From Pseudomonas versuta (GTDB lineage Bacteria > Pseudomonadota > Gammaproteobacteria > Pseudomonadales > Pseudomonadaceae): a stretch of 64,000 nt of DNA. The notes under the pieces are model-generated. The model searched no databases. It was not told the origin of the DNA and saw nothing but the letters and a program-made list of their open reading frames with translations. Position numbers and translations under genes: made by a program. Shown piece by piece: positions 48,024 through 57,914 of the stretch. The stretch lies in contig NZ_CP012676.1 of the NCBI RefSeq assembly GCF_001294575.1, positions 1,240,001 through 1,304,000 on the forward strand, in the 5' to 3' direction. Every line of letters begins with the position of its first letter. The first letter of the stretch is position 1.

Positions 48024-49301
48024 ATGAATGACCAGGCTAACAGCGTCGATGAACGCTTTGACGCGGCACCTGCGACCCTCAGTCGCTGGAGTCGTCATGA
48101 CACTACCTGGATGCTGGGCCTGTTTGGCACGGCCATTGGCGCAGGTACTTTGTTTTTGCCCATCAATGCAGGGCTTGGCGGCTTTTGGCCGTTATTGATT
48201 CTGGCACTGCTGGCATTTCCGATGACGTTTTATGCTCACCGTGGGTTGACCCGTTTCGTACTCTCCGGACGCGAAGGTTCAGACATCACTGATGTGGTTG
48301 AAGAGCATTTCGGTCTACGGGCCGGTGCGCTGATCACGTTGCTGTATTTCTGTGCGATTTTTCCGATTCTGCTGATTTACAGCGTTGCCCTGACCAACAC
48401 GGTCGGCAGCTTTATGCTCAATCAACTGCATATCACGCCGCCACCCCGGGCTATTTTGTCGCTGGTATTGATTCTCGGCCTGTTGGCCGTGGTGCGTTGC
48501 GGCGAACAGGCGATCGTCAAGGCCATGAGCATGATGGTCTATCCGTTCATTGTCGCGCTGTTGTTTTTGGCGGTGTTTCTGATTCCACACTGGAACGGCG
48601 GGATTCTGAGCACGGCGAGCACCCTGCCGGCGCCGTCAGCGTTGCTGCACACCTTGTGGCTGGCGATCCCGGTGATGGTGTTTTCATTCAACCACTCGCC
48701 GATCATTTCGGCCTTCGCCGTTGATCAGAAGCGCCGTTACGGCGCCAACGCTGATGAGCGCAGCTCGCAGATCCTATCCCGCGCCCACCTGTTGATGGTG
48801 GCCATGGTGCTGTTCTTCGTCTTCAGCTGCGTGCTCACGCTGTCACCTGAACAGCTGGCTGAAGCCAAGGCGCAGAACCTGTCGATCCTGTCCTACCTGG
48901 CCAATCATTTCAGCAACCCGACCATTGCCTTTGCCGCACCGTTGATAGCATTTGTGGCGATTGCCAAGTCGTTCCTGGGCCACTACATCGGCGCCAGTGA
49001 AGGCCTTAAAGGTCTGGTGTTGAAAACCGGCAAGCGCCCGGCAGAGAAAACCCTGGACCGCATGACTGGCGCATTCATGCTGGTGGTGTGCTGGGCAGTT
49101 GCCACGCTTAACCCGAGCATCCTGGGCATGATCGAAACCCTGGGCGGCCCGGTGATCGCGGCCATCCTGTTCCTGATGCCGATGTATGCCATTCGCCGCG
49201 TTCCGGCCATGCGCCAGTACTCGGGCAAGATCTCCAACGTGTTTGTCACTGCAGTTGGCCTGGTGGCTATTTCGTCGCTGGTGTATTCGCTGATTCCTTG
49301 A
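48024..49301 (+). CDS. Amino acid transporter, HAAAP family (serine/threonine type)
   Basis: The 425-residue inner-membrane protein has about 11 helices. It begins with RHDTTWMLGLFGTAIGAGTL, the first-helix motif of the SdaC/TdcC group, and later has FSFNHSPIISAFAVDQ and AIAKSFLGHYIGASEG. These proton or sodium symporters take up serine, threonine or aromatic amino acids. The match is closest to serine transporters in my judgement, but no linked serine dehydratase gene is visible, so the substrate remains open. Confidence 0.88.
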   Translation: MNDQANSVDERFDAAPATLSRWSRHDTTWMLGLFGTAIGAGTLFLPINAGLGGFWPLLILALLAFPMTFYAHRGLTRFVLSGREGSDITDVVEEHFGLRAGALITLLYFCAIFPILLIYSVALTNTVGSFMLNQLHITPPPRAILSLVLILGLLAVVRCGEQAIVKAMSMMVYPFIVALLFLAVFLIPHWNGGILSTASTLPAPSALLHTLWLAIPVMVFSFNHSPIISAFAVDQKRRYGANADERSSQILSRAHLLMVAMVLFFVFSCVLTLSPEQLAEAKAQNLSILSYLANHFSNPTIAFAAPLIAFVAIAKSFLGHYIGASEGLKGLVLKTGKRPAEKTLDRMTGAFMLVVCWAVATLNPSILGMIETLGGPVIAAILFLMPMYAIRRVPAMRQYSGKISNVFVTAVGLVAISSLVYSLIP

Positions 49302-49392
49302 TTGTGCCCCGTCTGTTGCCGCCGTCCTGTGCGGCATCAGGCGGGTGATTGGCCCTCGCAAGCCGCTCAAGGCTTGAGTCTGGCAGGCGCTG

Positions 49393-49425
49393 CGAATATG
49401 ATTGCGACCCATTCCTATTCGTAAT
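49393..49425. promoter_or_regulatory. Possible Fur site before the fecI-like gene
   Basis: GCGAATATGATTGCGACCCA and ATTCCTATTCGTA precede the sigma gene, with AAT/ATT units spaced like a degenerate Fur box. A related GAATAGGAATTAATCG occurs at 51034-51050 before the receptor gene. The match to consensus is weak. Confidence 0.25.
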
Positions 49426-49453
49426 TGTTGCCCAGTACGCCCCGAGGGTTCCC

Positions 49454-49978
49454 GTGTCGCCATCCCCGTCGAACCCGTCGCTGTTGTATTCAGACGTTCA
49501 CGCCCTCTATAGCGACCATCACGTCTGGCTGGTGAGCTGGTTGCGCCGGCGCCTGCGCGATACAGACAATGCTGCGGACATGGCGCACGACACCTTTCTT
49601 TATGTACTGGGCAAACCGGAGCAGGTTGCGCATTTGCGTGAGCCCCGCGCCTGGTTGAGCAGCATCGCCAAAGGCTTGCTGATTGACCGCTTTCGTCGCC
49701 AGCAAGTCGAGCGCGCCTATCTGGACGCCATCGCCAATTTGCCGGAGCAGGATGTGCCTTCGCCCCAGGAGCGCCTGATCCTTCTGCAAACCCTGACCCG
49801 CATTGATGCTTTGCTCGACGGCCTGAGGCCCAGGGTGCGGACTGCCTTCTTGCTGTCGCGCCTGGAAGGCCTTGGCTATCAAGCAATAGCCGGGCGCCTG
49901 GGGGTCAGCGTGAGTTCAGTGGAGAAGTACATGGCCACGGCTATCCGCCACTGTTTTCTGGCGCGTAACAGTCTTTGA
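49454..49978 (+). CDS. FecI-type ECF sigma factor
   Basis: The 174-residue protein starts with GTG at 49454 behind GAGGG. It has sigma region 2 (NAADMAHDTFLYVLGKPEQV, LIDRFRRQQVERAYLDAIA) and region 4 (FLLSRLEGLGYQAIAGRLGV, then SVSSVEKYMATAIRHC). Sigma factors of this type switch on one ferric-siderophore receptor gene after a signal through FecR. It is followed, overlapping, by the fecR-like gene and then a receptor gene with a signalling domain, the standard cassette order. Confidence 0.93.
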   Translation: MSPSPSNPSLLYSDVHALYSDHHVWLVSWLRRRLRDTDNAADMAHDTFLYVLGKPEQVAHLREPRAWLSSIAKGLLIDRFRRQQVERAYLDAIANLPEQDVPSPQERLILLQTLTRIDALLDGLRPRVRTAFLLSRLEGLGYQAIAGRLGVSVSSVEKYMATAIRHCFLARNSL

Positions 49979-50970
49979 GCCGCAGGGAAACCGGTGGCCC
50001 GGTACAGGTGACGTTCACCCCGCAGGTGCTCGATCAGGCGATCGAGTGGTTGGTCAAAACCGGGTCCGGAGAGGCGTCACCCCGGGTGTATACGAAGTGT
50101 GAGCAGTGGCGTGCTGCAGACGCCAGCCATGAGGCCGCCTGGCAAGCGCTGCAAGTCGCCGAATCGACCTTTCGCCAGGCCTCGACGCTGCCCGGCGGCG
50201 TGGCCCTCGAAACCCTGGCCGGGAGCGACCGGCTGCGCTCGCGCCGCCAGACCCTCAAAGTGCTTGGTTTAGGCCTGCTGGGGGCCGGGGCGGGCGGGTT
50301 ACTGGTGCAACAACCCTGGCGCACCTTTGGCGCCGATTACACGACCGGCGTGGGTGAGCGAAGGCTGTTCAACCTGGCTGACGGTACGCGTTTGCAGCTC
50401 AATACCGACAGTGCTGCTGATGTGCTGTTCAGTGAGCAACAGCGGCTGGTGGTGTTGCGTGCTGGCGAGATCTTTATCCGCACGGGGGGCGATTCTGACT
50501 TTGCCCCGGGCCGTCGACCGTTTTGGGTGCAGACCCGTGAGGCGCAATTACAGGCCATCGGCACGGCTTTCGATGTGCGTCAGGAGTCAGCAGGCACGCG
50601 TCTGATGGTCGAAGAGGGAGTCGTGGCAGTGCATCGGCCCCATTCCGGGCCGCCGCTGTTGGTGCAGGCGGGCAGCGAGTACCTGATCGATGCGCGCTCG
50701 GCACAGTTACAGGTCTCGCCCGGGTTGTATGCCAGTGGCTGGGCGCGAGGAGCACTGGTGGCCAGGCAAATGTCCTTGCAAGACCTGGCGGGCGAACTGT
50801 CACGCTATCGCCATGGCTGGCTGAACTGCGATCCGGCTGTGGCGCAGCTGCGGGTCTCGGGCGTGTTCCAGCTCGAACACATTGATCTGGCGCTGGATAG
50901 CCTGAGCCAGTCGCTGGCGGTACGCATTGAACGCAGAACGCGTTTCTGGACGCGGATCGTGGCGGCCTGA
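49975..50970 (+). CDS. FecR-type anti-sigma/signal transducer
   Basis: The 331-residue protein has a cytoplasmic N-domain (VLDQAIEWLVKTGSGEASPR, DASHEAAWQALQVAESTF), a membrane helix at about residues 96-113 (LKVLGLGLLGAGAGGLLV) and a periplasmic FecR domain (GERRLFNLADGTRLQLNTDS, IGTAFDVRQESAGTRLMVEE). It relays receptor occupancy to the sigma factor. The chosen start is a TTG overlapping the sigma stop; a GTG at 50008 is an alternative. Confidence 0.9.
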   Translation: MSRRETGGPVQVTFTPQVLDQAIEWLVKTGSGEASPRVYTKCEQWRAADASHEAAWQALQVAESTFRQASTLPGGVALETLAGSDRLRSRRQTLKVLGLGLLGAGAGGLLVQQPWRTFGADYTTGVGERRLFNLADGTRLQLNTDSAADVLFSEQQRLVVLRAGEIFIRTGGDSDFAPGRRPFWVQTREAQLQAIGTAFDVRQESAGTRLMVEEGVVAVHRPHSGPPLLVQAGSEYLIDARSAQLQVSPGLYASGWARGALVARQMSLQDLAGELSRYRHGWLNCDPAVAQLRVSGVFQLEHIDLALDSLSQSLAVRIERRTRFWTRIVAA

Positions 50971-51127
50971 GGAATCAGCTTGCTGGCGATGGGATCAGCT
51001 CAATCCTGCAGGCAAACCCGGATCGGCTTTATGGGAATAGGAATTAATCGCAAATTTATTTGCGGGTTTTTGGGCGTCCTTCGACAAACAGGGCATAGGA
51101 CCATTTAATTGCAGGAGCCCCACGCCA

Positions 51128-53575
51128 ATGTCCCGTGTTTTTCGCAACCTTCCTTTGTCGTCGCGCAACCGTTTAGCCATCGCCTTGCACGCCGTTTTAC
51201 TGGGCAGTGGCGTGCTGACGGTCACGCAGCCGGTCACAGCCGCGCCTGTCAGCGCGCAACGCAGCTTTGATGTGCCTGCCAGCGATCTGCAGGAGTCGTT
51301 AAATATATTTGCCCAGCAGGCCAATATTTCCCTGCCTTACGACCCCGCGCTGGTGAATAACAAACAGGCTCCTGCCCTGAGGGGCCGATTTGATGTGGCG
51401 CAGGGCTTGCAACGCCTGCTCGGCGGTAGCGGCCTGACTGCCACCGAAAGCGCCGAGGGTGTGTGGACTCTGTACCCGCTGACGTCCGGCGGTGCTGGCG
51501 GGCAATTGCAACTGCAAGCCACCAGCGTAACGGGGCAGGTATTGGGTGCCACCACTGAAGGCAGCCATTCCTACACCACCGGGGAAACAAGGACCGCCAC
51601 CAGGCTGGCGCTTTCGCCGCGAGAAACACCGCAATCGGTCACGGTCATCACCCGTCAGCAAATGACCGATCAAGGCTTGGGCAGCATCGCCCAGGTGCTG
51701 GGGCAAACCCCGGGGATCACGGTGGTGCATGACGATAGCGAGCGATTCAACTTCTACTCCCGTGGCTTCACCCTGGATAACTTTCAATACGACGGCGTGC
51801 CGACCTCGGATTTCACCACGAATACCAATGGCCTGGGCATGCGCGACATGGCGATTTACGACCGGGTTGAAGTGGTGCGCGGCGCAACAGGGTTGATGAG
51901 CGGGGTGGGCAGCCCGTCCGGCGCGGTGAACCTGGTGCGCAAGCGTCCAACCAAAGAGTTTCAGGGGTATGTGGCCGGCAGCGGCGGCTCCTGGGACCGC
52001 TATCGCAGTGAACTGGACCTGTCGGGCCCGCTTACTGAAAACGGTGCGGTGCGCGGCCGGATTGTCGCGGCCCGTGAAGATGGCCGCTCCTTTATCGATC
52101 GCTATTCCTCCACCAAGGATGTGTTTTACGGCATCGGCGAAGCCGACCTGAGCGATGACACCACCGCCTATGCGGGCATCGACTATCAACGCATCAACTC
52201 CAATGGCTCAAGCTTTGGTCAATTACCGCTGTATTACAGCGACGGCAGCCGAACCCACTTCAAGCGCTCGACCAATCCGGCGGCGAAATGGGCGTATGCC
52301 GACAGCGAAAGCACCAAATACTTTGCCGGGGTAGAACAGCGTTTTGCCAGCGACTGGCTGCTCAAGGTCGAGGCCAGCCACTGGAAAGGCAATACCGAAC
52401 AGCTACAAGGCAACATCGTGGGCTGGGGGCCGTTCCCGGACAAAACCACCGGTCAAGCGCAGTTCATGAGCGGTACCAAAACCTTCGAAATAAACACGGA
52501 CACCCTGGACGCCTATGCCACCGGGCCATTTGAGTTGTTAGGCCGCAGCCATGAGCTGGTGCTGGGGGTTAACGTCAGCAACCGCCGTACCGACTATCTG
52601 GCCATGAATGCCGATGATGTGACCATCAACTATCAAGACTGGAACAACGACGCGCCACGCCCTGCTGATTTAAGCCGCGGCTTGAAGCAAAGGTATAAAA
52701 CCAGAGAGTCAGCGGCCTACGGCGCGTTGCGCTTGAAGCCCACGGATGATTTGTCGGTCATTCTCGGGACACGGGTGGTGGACTACGACCGCAAGGGGTC
52801 CATGACCTACAACGCCGAGCAAACAACGCCGACCACGGATAACTCGAAAACATCTGGAAAAATGATCCCTTACGCGGGCATCGTCTACGACCTGAATGAA
52901 AACCACTCGGTCTATGCCAGCTATACCGATATTTTCACCCCGCAAAGTTACTTTGACCGTGATGACAAAGTCCTGGCACCGATGACCGGCCAGAGCTATG
53001 AAACAGGATTGAAGTCGGAATATTTCGGCGGTGCCCTCAACACCAGCTTTGCACTGTTCCTGATCAAGCAGGACAACTACGCCCAATACGACGGCGTGCG
53101 CTCCAACGGCGAAGAGGCCTACAAGGCCATCAGCGGGACCAAAACCAAAGGCTTTGAGGCTGAAATCTCCGGCGAAATCATGAGCGGCTGGCAGTTGCTC
53201 GCGGGCTATACCTACGCCCAGCCACGGGACAAGGACGGCAAACGGATCAACAGTAACCACCCTGAGCAGTTGTTCAAGCTGGCGACCAGTTATCAGCTTG
53301 ACGGCGACCTTAAAGACCTGACGGTCGGCGGTAATGTGGCGTGGCAAGGCTCGACCTACACCGAGCTGGATTCCTCGATCAAGGCTGATGCCAAGGAGGG
53401 CAGCTTCGCGGTGGTGGGCTTGATGGCCCGCTATGAGATCAACCGCAACCTCAGCGCTACGGTCAATCTCAACAACGTGTTCGACCGCGAATACCTCAGC
53501 GGTTACGGGCTGTATTCGACCTATTACTACGGCGATCCACGCAATCTGATGCTGGGGATGAAGTACAGTTTCTGA
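51128..53575 (+). CDS. TonB-dependent ferric siderophore receptor with signalling (STN) domain
   Basis: The 815-residue outer-membrane protein has a signal peptide (to about AAPVSAQ, residue 44), an STN domain (SFDVPASDLQESLNIFAQQA to about residue 120), a plug and a 22-strand barrel. A TonB box-like stretch may lie near TGETRTATRLALSPRE. The plug has SVTVITRQQMTDQGL and VEVVRGATGLMSGVGSPSGA. The barrel ends in the usual aromatic residue (LGMKYSF). The STN domain would contact the FecR-type protein encoded just upstream. It resembles FpvA/FoxA-like receptors for hydroxamate or pyoverdine-type siderophores; the ligand is not shown by sequence alone. Confidence 0.94.
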   Translation: MSRVFRNLPLSSRNRLAIALHAVLLGSGVLTVTQPVTAAPVSAQRSFDVPASDLQESLNIFAQQANISLPYDPALVNNKQAPALRGRFDVAQGLQRLLGGSGLTATESAEGVWTLYPLTSGGAGGQLQLQATSVTGQVLGATTEGSHSYTTGETRTATRLALSPRETPQSVTVITRQQMTDQGLGSIAQVLGQTPGITVVHDDSERFNFYSRGFTLDNFQYDGVPTSDFTTNTNGLGMRDMAIYDRVEVVRGATGLMSGVGSPSGAVNLVRKRPTKEFQGYVAGSGGSWDRYRSELDLSGPLTENGAVRGRIVAAREDGRSFIDRYSSTKDVFYGIGEADLSDDTTAYAGIDYQRINSNGSSFGQLPLYYSDGSRTHFKRSTNPAAKWAYADSESTKYFAGVEQRFASDWLLKVEASHWKGNTEQLQGNIVGWGPFPDKTTGQAQFMSGTKTFEINTDTLDAYATGPFELLGRSHELVLGVNVSNRRTDYLAMNADDVTINYQDWNNDAPRPADLSRGLKQRYKTRESAAYGALRLKPTDDLSVILGTRVVDYDRKGSMTYNAEQTTPTTDNSKTSGKMIPYAGIVYDLNENHSVYASYTDIFTPQSYFDRDDKVLAPMTGQSYETGLKSEYFGGALNTSFALFLIKQDNYAQYDGVRSNGEEAYKAISGTKTKGFEAEISGEIMSGWQLLAGYTYAQPRDKDGKRINSNHPEQLFKLATSYQLDGDLKDLTVGGNVAWQGSTYTELDSSIKADAKEGSFAVVGLMARYEINRNLSATVNLNNVFDREYLSGYGLYSTYYYGDPRNLMLGMKYSF

Positions 53576-53594
53576 CGCAATGCTTTGCGCTTTC

Positions 53595-53625
53595 TGTAGG
53601 AGCGAGTTCGCTCATGCGGTGAGCG
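53595..53625. repeat. REP unit, degenerate
   Basis: TGTAGGAGCGAGTTCGCTCA followed by TGCGGTGAGCGG is a single, diverged REP of the first family, between the receptor gene and hldD. Confidence 0.65.
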
Positions 53626-53740
53626 GCATTCAGCTATGGTTGGTTCAGCCAGGCGGCTGCAGGCGCAACATCTGATCTGCGTCAAGACTGTCTGAGCGCA
53701 CCGGCATAGGCTGAGCTCAACCCATGGGAGGTAGTGACTG

Positions 53741-54730
53741 ATGAGCATCATCGTAACCGGGGCCGCCGGTTTTATCGGCAGCAACCTGGTGAAGGCACTT
53801 AACCGGCGCGGTGAGCGTGACATCATTGCCGTGGACGATCTGACTGAAGGCGACAAGTGCCGCAATCTGGCGGACTGTGATATCGAGGACTACATCGATA
53901 AACGCGAATTCGTGCATCGTTTTTCCAACCGTCAGTTGGGTGATATACGCGCCGTGCTGCATCAGGGCGCATGCTCCAGTACGGTTGAAAGTGACGGCCG
54001 GTTGATGATGGACAACAACTACCGTTTCAGCTGTGACGTGCTGCAAGCCTGCCAGGAGCAATCGACTGCTTTTATTTATGCCTCCTCGGCTGCGGTCTAT
54101 GGCGCCAACCGGGATTTTCGCGAAGTTCGCGAGTGTGAGCGGCCGCTGAACGTGTACGCCTACTCCAAATTTCTCTTCGACCAGTACGTGCGCCGGCTAC
54201 TGCCCAGGGCGCGCAGCCAGATTGTGGGTTTGCGCTACTTCAATGTGTACGGCCCGCACGAGCAACACAAAGGGCGAATGGCCTCGATGGTCTGGCATTG
54301 CTTCAACCAGTACCGCGAGCATGGTCATGTCGAGTTGTTTGGTGAATACGGCGGCTACCCGGCAGGCGGGCACATGCGCGATTTTGTCGCGGTGGAGGAT
54401 GTGGTCAAGGTCAATCTGCACTGGCTCGATCACCCGCACACCAGTGGCATTTTTAACCTGGGTACCGGTGTAGCCCGTACGTTCAACGATCTGGCGCTGG
54501 CGACAATCAACTGTTTGCGTGGGGCAGCGGGGCGGCCGCCCTTGACCCTGGAAACGGCAGCCCTTGAAGGGGCGTTGCGCTATTTCGAATTCCCTGAAGA
54601 GCTCAAGAGCAAATATCAGGTTTACACCTGTGCCGACCTGAGTCAGTTGCGTGAGGCGGGGTATGGCGAGCCGATGGCGGGTCTGGAGGCGGGCGTGGAA
54701 CGCTATTGCAGGAGTCTGCTGACTCGCTGA
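53741..54730 (+). CDS. hldD: HldD (RfaD), ADP-L-glycero-D-manno-heptose 6-epimerase
   Basis: The enzyme makes the heptose donor for lipopolysaccharide inner core. The 329-residue extended SDR protein has the NADP site [16 protein letters not shown], the catalytic YAYSK (in [15 protein letters not shown]), and the family segments [20 protein letters not shown] and [15 protein letters not shown] precedes the ATG. The gene is alone; no other LPS genes are adjacent in the window. A perfect hairpin follows it. Confidence 0.94.
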   Translation: MSIIVTGAAGFIGSNLVKALNRRGERDIIAVDDLTEGDKCRNLADCDIEDYIDKREFVHRFSNRQLGDIRAVLHQGACSSTVESDGRLMMDNNYRFSCDVLQACQEQSTAFIYASSAAVYGANRDFREVRECERPLNVYAYSKFLFDQYVRRLLPRARSQIVGLRYFNVYGPHEQHKGRMASMVWHCFNQYREHGHVELFGEYGGYPAGGHMRDFVAVEDVVKVNLHWLDHPHTSGIFNLGTGVARTFNDLALATINCLRGAAGRPPLTLETAALEGALRYFEFPEELKSKYQVYTCADLSQLREAGYGEPMAGLEAGVERYCRSLLTR

Positions 54731-54735
54731 ACACC

Positions 54736-54767
54736 CCTGTGGGAGCGGGCAAGCCCGCTCCCACAGG
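54736..54767. terminator. Bidirectional hairpin between hldD and tal
   Basis: CCTGTGGGAGCGGGC and its exact inverse form a 15-base stem with an AA loop. It is a REP-like palindrome lying 6 bases after the hldD stop and between two convergent genes, so it can stop both transcripts. Confidence 0.65.
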
Positions 54768-54801
54768 TTGTGTGCTGCTGCGCCTGCGGGAGAGGCGCGG
54801 G

Positions 54802-55725
54802 TTACTTGGCCGTTAACAATGCCTCGAGTTTTTCCTGGTCGCGGGCGAACTGGCGGATGCCCTCGGCCAGTTTCTCGGTGGCCATTGCGTCTTCGTTGGA
54901 GGCCCAGCGGAACTGCGCTTCGTTCAGGCTCTGGCGTGGCTCGCCCTGATGGCCCGGGCTCAATTTGCGCTCCAGTTGGCCTTGGTCCAGTGCCAGTTTT
55001 TCCAGCAGGTCCGGGCTGATGGTCAGGCGGTCGCAACCGGCCAGCTGTTCGATCTGGTTCAGGTTACGGAAGCTGGCACCCATGACCACGGTCTTGTAGT
55101 CATTGGCTTTGTAGTAGTTGTAGATGCGGGTCACGGACTGCACACCCGGATCATCCGACCCTGTGTAGTCAATGCCGGTGGATTTTTTGTACCAGTCGTA
55201 GATCCGGCCCACGAACGGCGAAATCAGGAACACCCCGGCATCGGCACAGGCAGCAGCCTGGGCAAACGAGAACAGCAGGGTCAGGTTGGTTTGAATGCCG
55301 TCATTTTCCAGTTTTTCAGCGGCACGGATGCCTTCCCAGGTCGAGGCAAGCTTGATCAGTACCCGGTCGCGGCCCACGCCGGCCTTGTCGTAAAGCTCGA
55401 CCAGCTGGTTGGCTTTTTTCAGCAAGGCATATTCGTCGAACGACAGGCGGGCATCGACTTCGGTCGAAATACGGCCCGGAATGACCTTCAAGATACCGCT
55501 ACCCACCGAGACCGCGAAGTGGTCGCAGGCCAGGCCAACATCACCGTTTGCGTGGGCGATGGCGTTTTTCAGCAGCTCGGCATAACCCGGCATGGCTGCG
55601 GCTTTAAGCAGCAGCGATGGATTGGTGGTGGCATCAACAGGTTTGAGGCGGGTAATCGCGTCGAGGTCGCCGGTGTCTGCGACCACGGTGGTGAACTGCT
55701 TGAGTTGTTCCAGCTTGGAAGTCAT
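54802..55725 (-). CDS. tal: Transaldolase
   Basis: The enzyme exchanges dihydroxyacetone units between sugar phosphates in the non-oxidative pentose phosphate pathway. The 307-residue protein has [20 protein letters not shown] with the conserved Thr-Thr-Asn-Pro, and the Schiff-base Lys in [16 protein letters not shown]. It has [20 protein letters not shown] near the C-terminal half. It is of the TalA/TalB size. It stands alone, reading away from the orphan ccoN cluster. Confidence 0.95.
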   Translation of the reverse strand: MTSKLEQLKQFTTVVADTGDLDAITRLKPVDATTNPSLLLKAAAMPGYAELLKNAIAHANGDVGLACDHFAVSVGSGILKVIPGRISTEVDARLSFDEYALLKKANQLVELYDKAGVGRDRVLIKLASTWEGIRAAEKLENDGIQTNLTLLFSFAQAAACADAGVFLISPFVGRIYDWYKKSTGIDYTGSDDPGVQSVTRIYNYYKANDYKTVVMGASFRNLNQIEQLAGCDRLTISPDLLEKLALDQGQLERKLSPGHQGEPRQSLNEAQFRWASNEDAMATEKLAEGIRQFARDQEKLEALLTAK

Positions 55726-55880
55726 GAGCGTCTCTGTCGGAAAGGTATTAATGGCTGTACAGATTGAGTGCGTAGTCGATCAAAAGTTCGTTAAACCCAA
55801 GCTGGCAGAATGCCGCCGAACACCTTGGTTGTGCAACTGATCGTGCGATTTAATCTGTGCAAAGGGCCATTCTCCTCGAT

Positions 55881-56111
55881 TCAGAGTTCCAGCGTGTACC
55901 GGTCTGGCTTGCGGCTTTGTGGCTCGCTCATCTGCACTGCGTTGATCTTTTTGCCCGTGGCGCGTTCAACCCGGCGCGCCACTTCAGGGTCATCGGCAAA
56001 GGGGATCAGGCTGGCCTCGTCGATATCGCTTTGGGTTTTATGTTTCAAACACCAGCTGATGGCGCAATAGAGGCTGATGACGGCTGCGCAATTGAGGGCT
56101 ATTTCGATCAT
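55881..56111 (-). CDS. Small membrane protein associated with orphan ccoN (PA4134-like)
   Basis: The 76-residue protein has one N-terminal membrane helix (about residues 3-21) and a polar tail with ADDPEVARRVERATGKKINA. It follows the orphan ccoN gene by 61 bases on the same strand. P. aeruginosa has the same pair, ccoN4 (PA4133) and PA4134, linked to respiration under cyanide or low oxygen according to published work as I recall it. The role of the small protein is not known. Confidence 0.8.
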   Translation of the reverse strand: MIEIALNCAAVISLYCAISWCLKHKTQSDIDEASLIPFADDPEVARRVERATGKKINAVQMSEPQSRKPDRYTLEL

Positions 56112-56172
56112 GTCCAGCGCTCCTTGTTGGATAGCACCCGGCGCAGGTCCGGCGACCTGCGTCGGGTGAGGG

Positions 56173-57600
56173 TCAAGCTATCTGTGCCGTCAGCTCGGCT
56201 TGCTTGAGGTTGGCCACGCGTACTGTCCGCCACACGTTCCAGCACATCAGCAGCATGCCGCTGAGGAAGAACAGCCCGCCCACCAGACGAACGACGTAGC
56301 CCGGGTGGCTGGCGGTCAACGACTCTACGAACGAATAGGTCAGGGTGCCGTCGTCGTTGATCGCGCGCCACATCAGGCCCTGGGTGATGCCGTTGACCCA
56401 CATCGAGGCGATGTACAGCACGGTGCCGATGGTCGCCAGCCAGAAGTGCAGGTTGATCAGCCCAATGCTGTACATCTGCTCGCGGCCGAAGATCTTCGGA
56501 ATCATGTGATAGAGCGCGCCGAAGGTGATCATCGCCACCCAGCCCAAAGCGCCGGCGTGGACGTGGCCAATGGTCCAGTCGGTGTAGTGGGAGAGGGCGT
56601 TGACAGTCTTGATTGCCATCATCGGCCCTTCAAAGGTCGACATGCCGTAGAACGCCAGGGACAGCACCAGAAACCGCAGGATCGGGTCGGTGCGCAATTT
56701 ATGCCAGGCCCCCGAAAGGGTCATCATGCCGTTGATCATGCCGCCCCAGCTCGGGGCCAGCAGGATGATCGACATGGCCATGCCTAGCGACTGCGCCCAG
56801 TCAGGCAGTGCGGTGTAGTGCAGGTGATGGGGCCCGGCCCAGATATAGAGAGTGATCAGCGCCCAAAAATGCACAATCGAGAGGCGATACGAGTAGATCG
56901 GCCGGCCGGCCTGTTTCGGCACAAAGTAGTACATCATCCCGAGAAAGCCGGTGGTCAGGAAAAATCCTACTGCGTTATGCCCATACCACCACTGCACCAT
57001 GGCGTCGGTGGCCCCGGCATACACCGGATAAGACTTGAACCAGTCCACCGGAATCGCCAGGTGGTTGACCACGTGCAGCATGGCAATCACCAGAATAAAG
57101 GCGCCAAAAAACCAGTTGCCGACGTAGATATGTCTGGTTTTGCGCTGCACCACGGTGGTGAAGAACACGATGGCGTAGACGACCCAGACCACGGTCAGCC
57201 ACACGGCACCGGTGAATTCTATTTCTGCGTATTCCTTGGTTGTGGTGTAGCCCAGCGGCAGGGTGACCAGCATGATCACGATCACCGATTGCCAGCCCCA
57301 AAAGGTGAAGGCCGCCAGCTTGTCGGAGAATAACCGTACCTGACAAGTGCGCTGCACCGCGTAATAGCTGGCGGCAAACTGTGCGCTGCCGGCAAAGCCG
57401 AAAATCACCAGGCTGGTGTGCAGGGGTCGCAGGCGGCCGAAGGTGGTCCAGGGCAGGTCCAGATTCATTTGCGGCCAGACCAGTTGCGAGGCGATCCACA
57501 CCCCCATGGCCATGCCGACCACGCCCCATACTACCGTCATGATGGCGAATTGGCGGACGACCTTATAGTTATAGGCCTGCCCGTTTAGTGCTGTGCTCAT
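56173..57600 (-). CDS. ccoN: Orphan cbb3-type cytochrome c oxidase subunit I (CcoN4-like)
   Basis: This is the catalytic subunit of cbb3 oxidase, with 12 predicted membrane helices, 475 residues, starting MSTALNGQ at 57600. The haem and copper ligands are present: His61 in [21 protein letters not shown] (CuB), AGPHHLHYT (CuB pair), and [12 protein letters not shown] (the two haem histidines). No ccoO, ccoP or ccoQ follows, so it must assemble with subunits encoded elsewhere, as shown for orphan CcoN proteins of P. aeruginosa. The later start is chosen over 57615 on the basis of family N-termini. A clear ANR box was not found. Confidence 0.93.
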   Translation of the reverse strand: MSTALNGQAYNYKVVRQFAIMTVVWGVVGMAMGVWIASQLVWPQMNLDLPWTTFGRLRPLHTSLVIFGFAGSAQFAASYYAVQRTCQVRLFSDKLAAFTFWGWQSVIVIMLVTLPLGYTTTKEYAEIEFTGAVWLTVVWVVYAIVFFTTVVQRKTRHIYVGNWFFGAFILVIAMLHVVNHLAIPVDWFKSYPVYAGATDAMVQWWYGHNAVGFFLTTGFLGMMYYFVPKQAGRPIYSYRLSIVHFWALITLYIWAGPHHLHYTALPDWAQSLGMAMSIILLAPSWGGMINGMMTLSGAWHKLRTDPILRFLVLSLAFYGMSTFEGPMMAIKTVNALSHYTDWTIGHVHAGALGWVAMITFGALYHMIPKIFGREQMYSIGLINLHFWLATIGTVLYIASMWVNGITQGLMWRAINDDGTLTYSFVESLTASHPGYVVRLVGGLFFLSGMLLMCWNVWRTVRVANLKQAELTAQIA

Positions 57601-57914
57601 GCTCAAGTCTTCCACGGTTCAAAGTCCTGCCAGGCCTGGTGGTCTGGCGCTGGATGAACTCTAGGAAGTTGGCGAGAAACAAAACAGATTCAGGGGGATA
57701 GAATTAATACGGAGCAGATTTCAATGCACATTTGAACGTTTTTTTAGAATCTGATCTGGTTTTTTTTTGGAATTGAATATTTTTTTTCTTCTGAGCTGTG
57801 CAGTTTTAGAGCTGACACCATGGAATATTGATCTGCGAGGCAGCGATTTTTCGCGGGGTTAGCTATACCTACACTCCGTACATATAAAGTTACGTCCTCA
57901 CCAGGAGCTACAGC
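57601..57914. other. Divergent AT-rich intergenic region
   Basis: No gene is seen in these 314 bases between ccoN and the DUF3313 lipoprotein gene. It holds several T-tracts (about 57739-57788) and the imperfect palindrome TTCAATGCACATTTGAA at 57720-57736, which is only loosely like an ANR site. Promoters for both genes must lie here. Confidence 0.45.

Noticed and set aside
57720..57736. ANR-like box TTCAATGCACATTTGAA before ccoN
   Set aside because: The half-sites TTCAA/TTGAA and the spacing do not fit TTGAT-N4-ATCAA; kept only as a remark.
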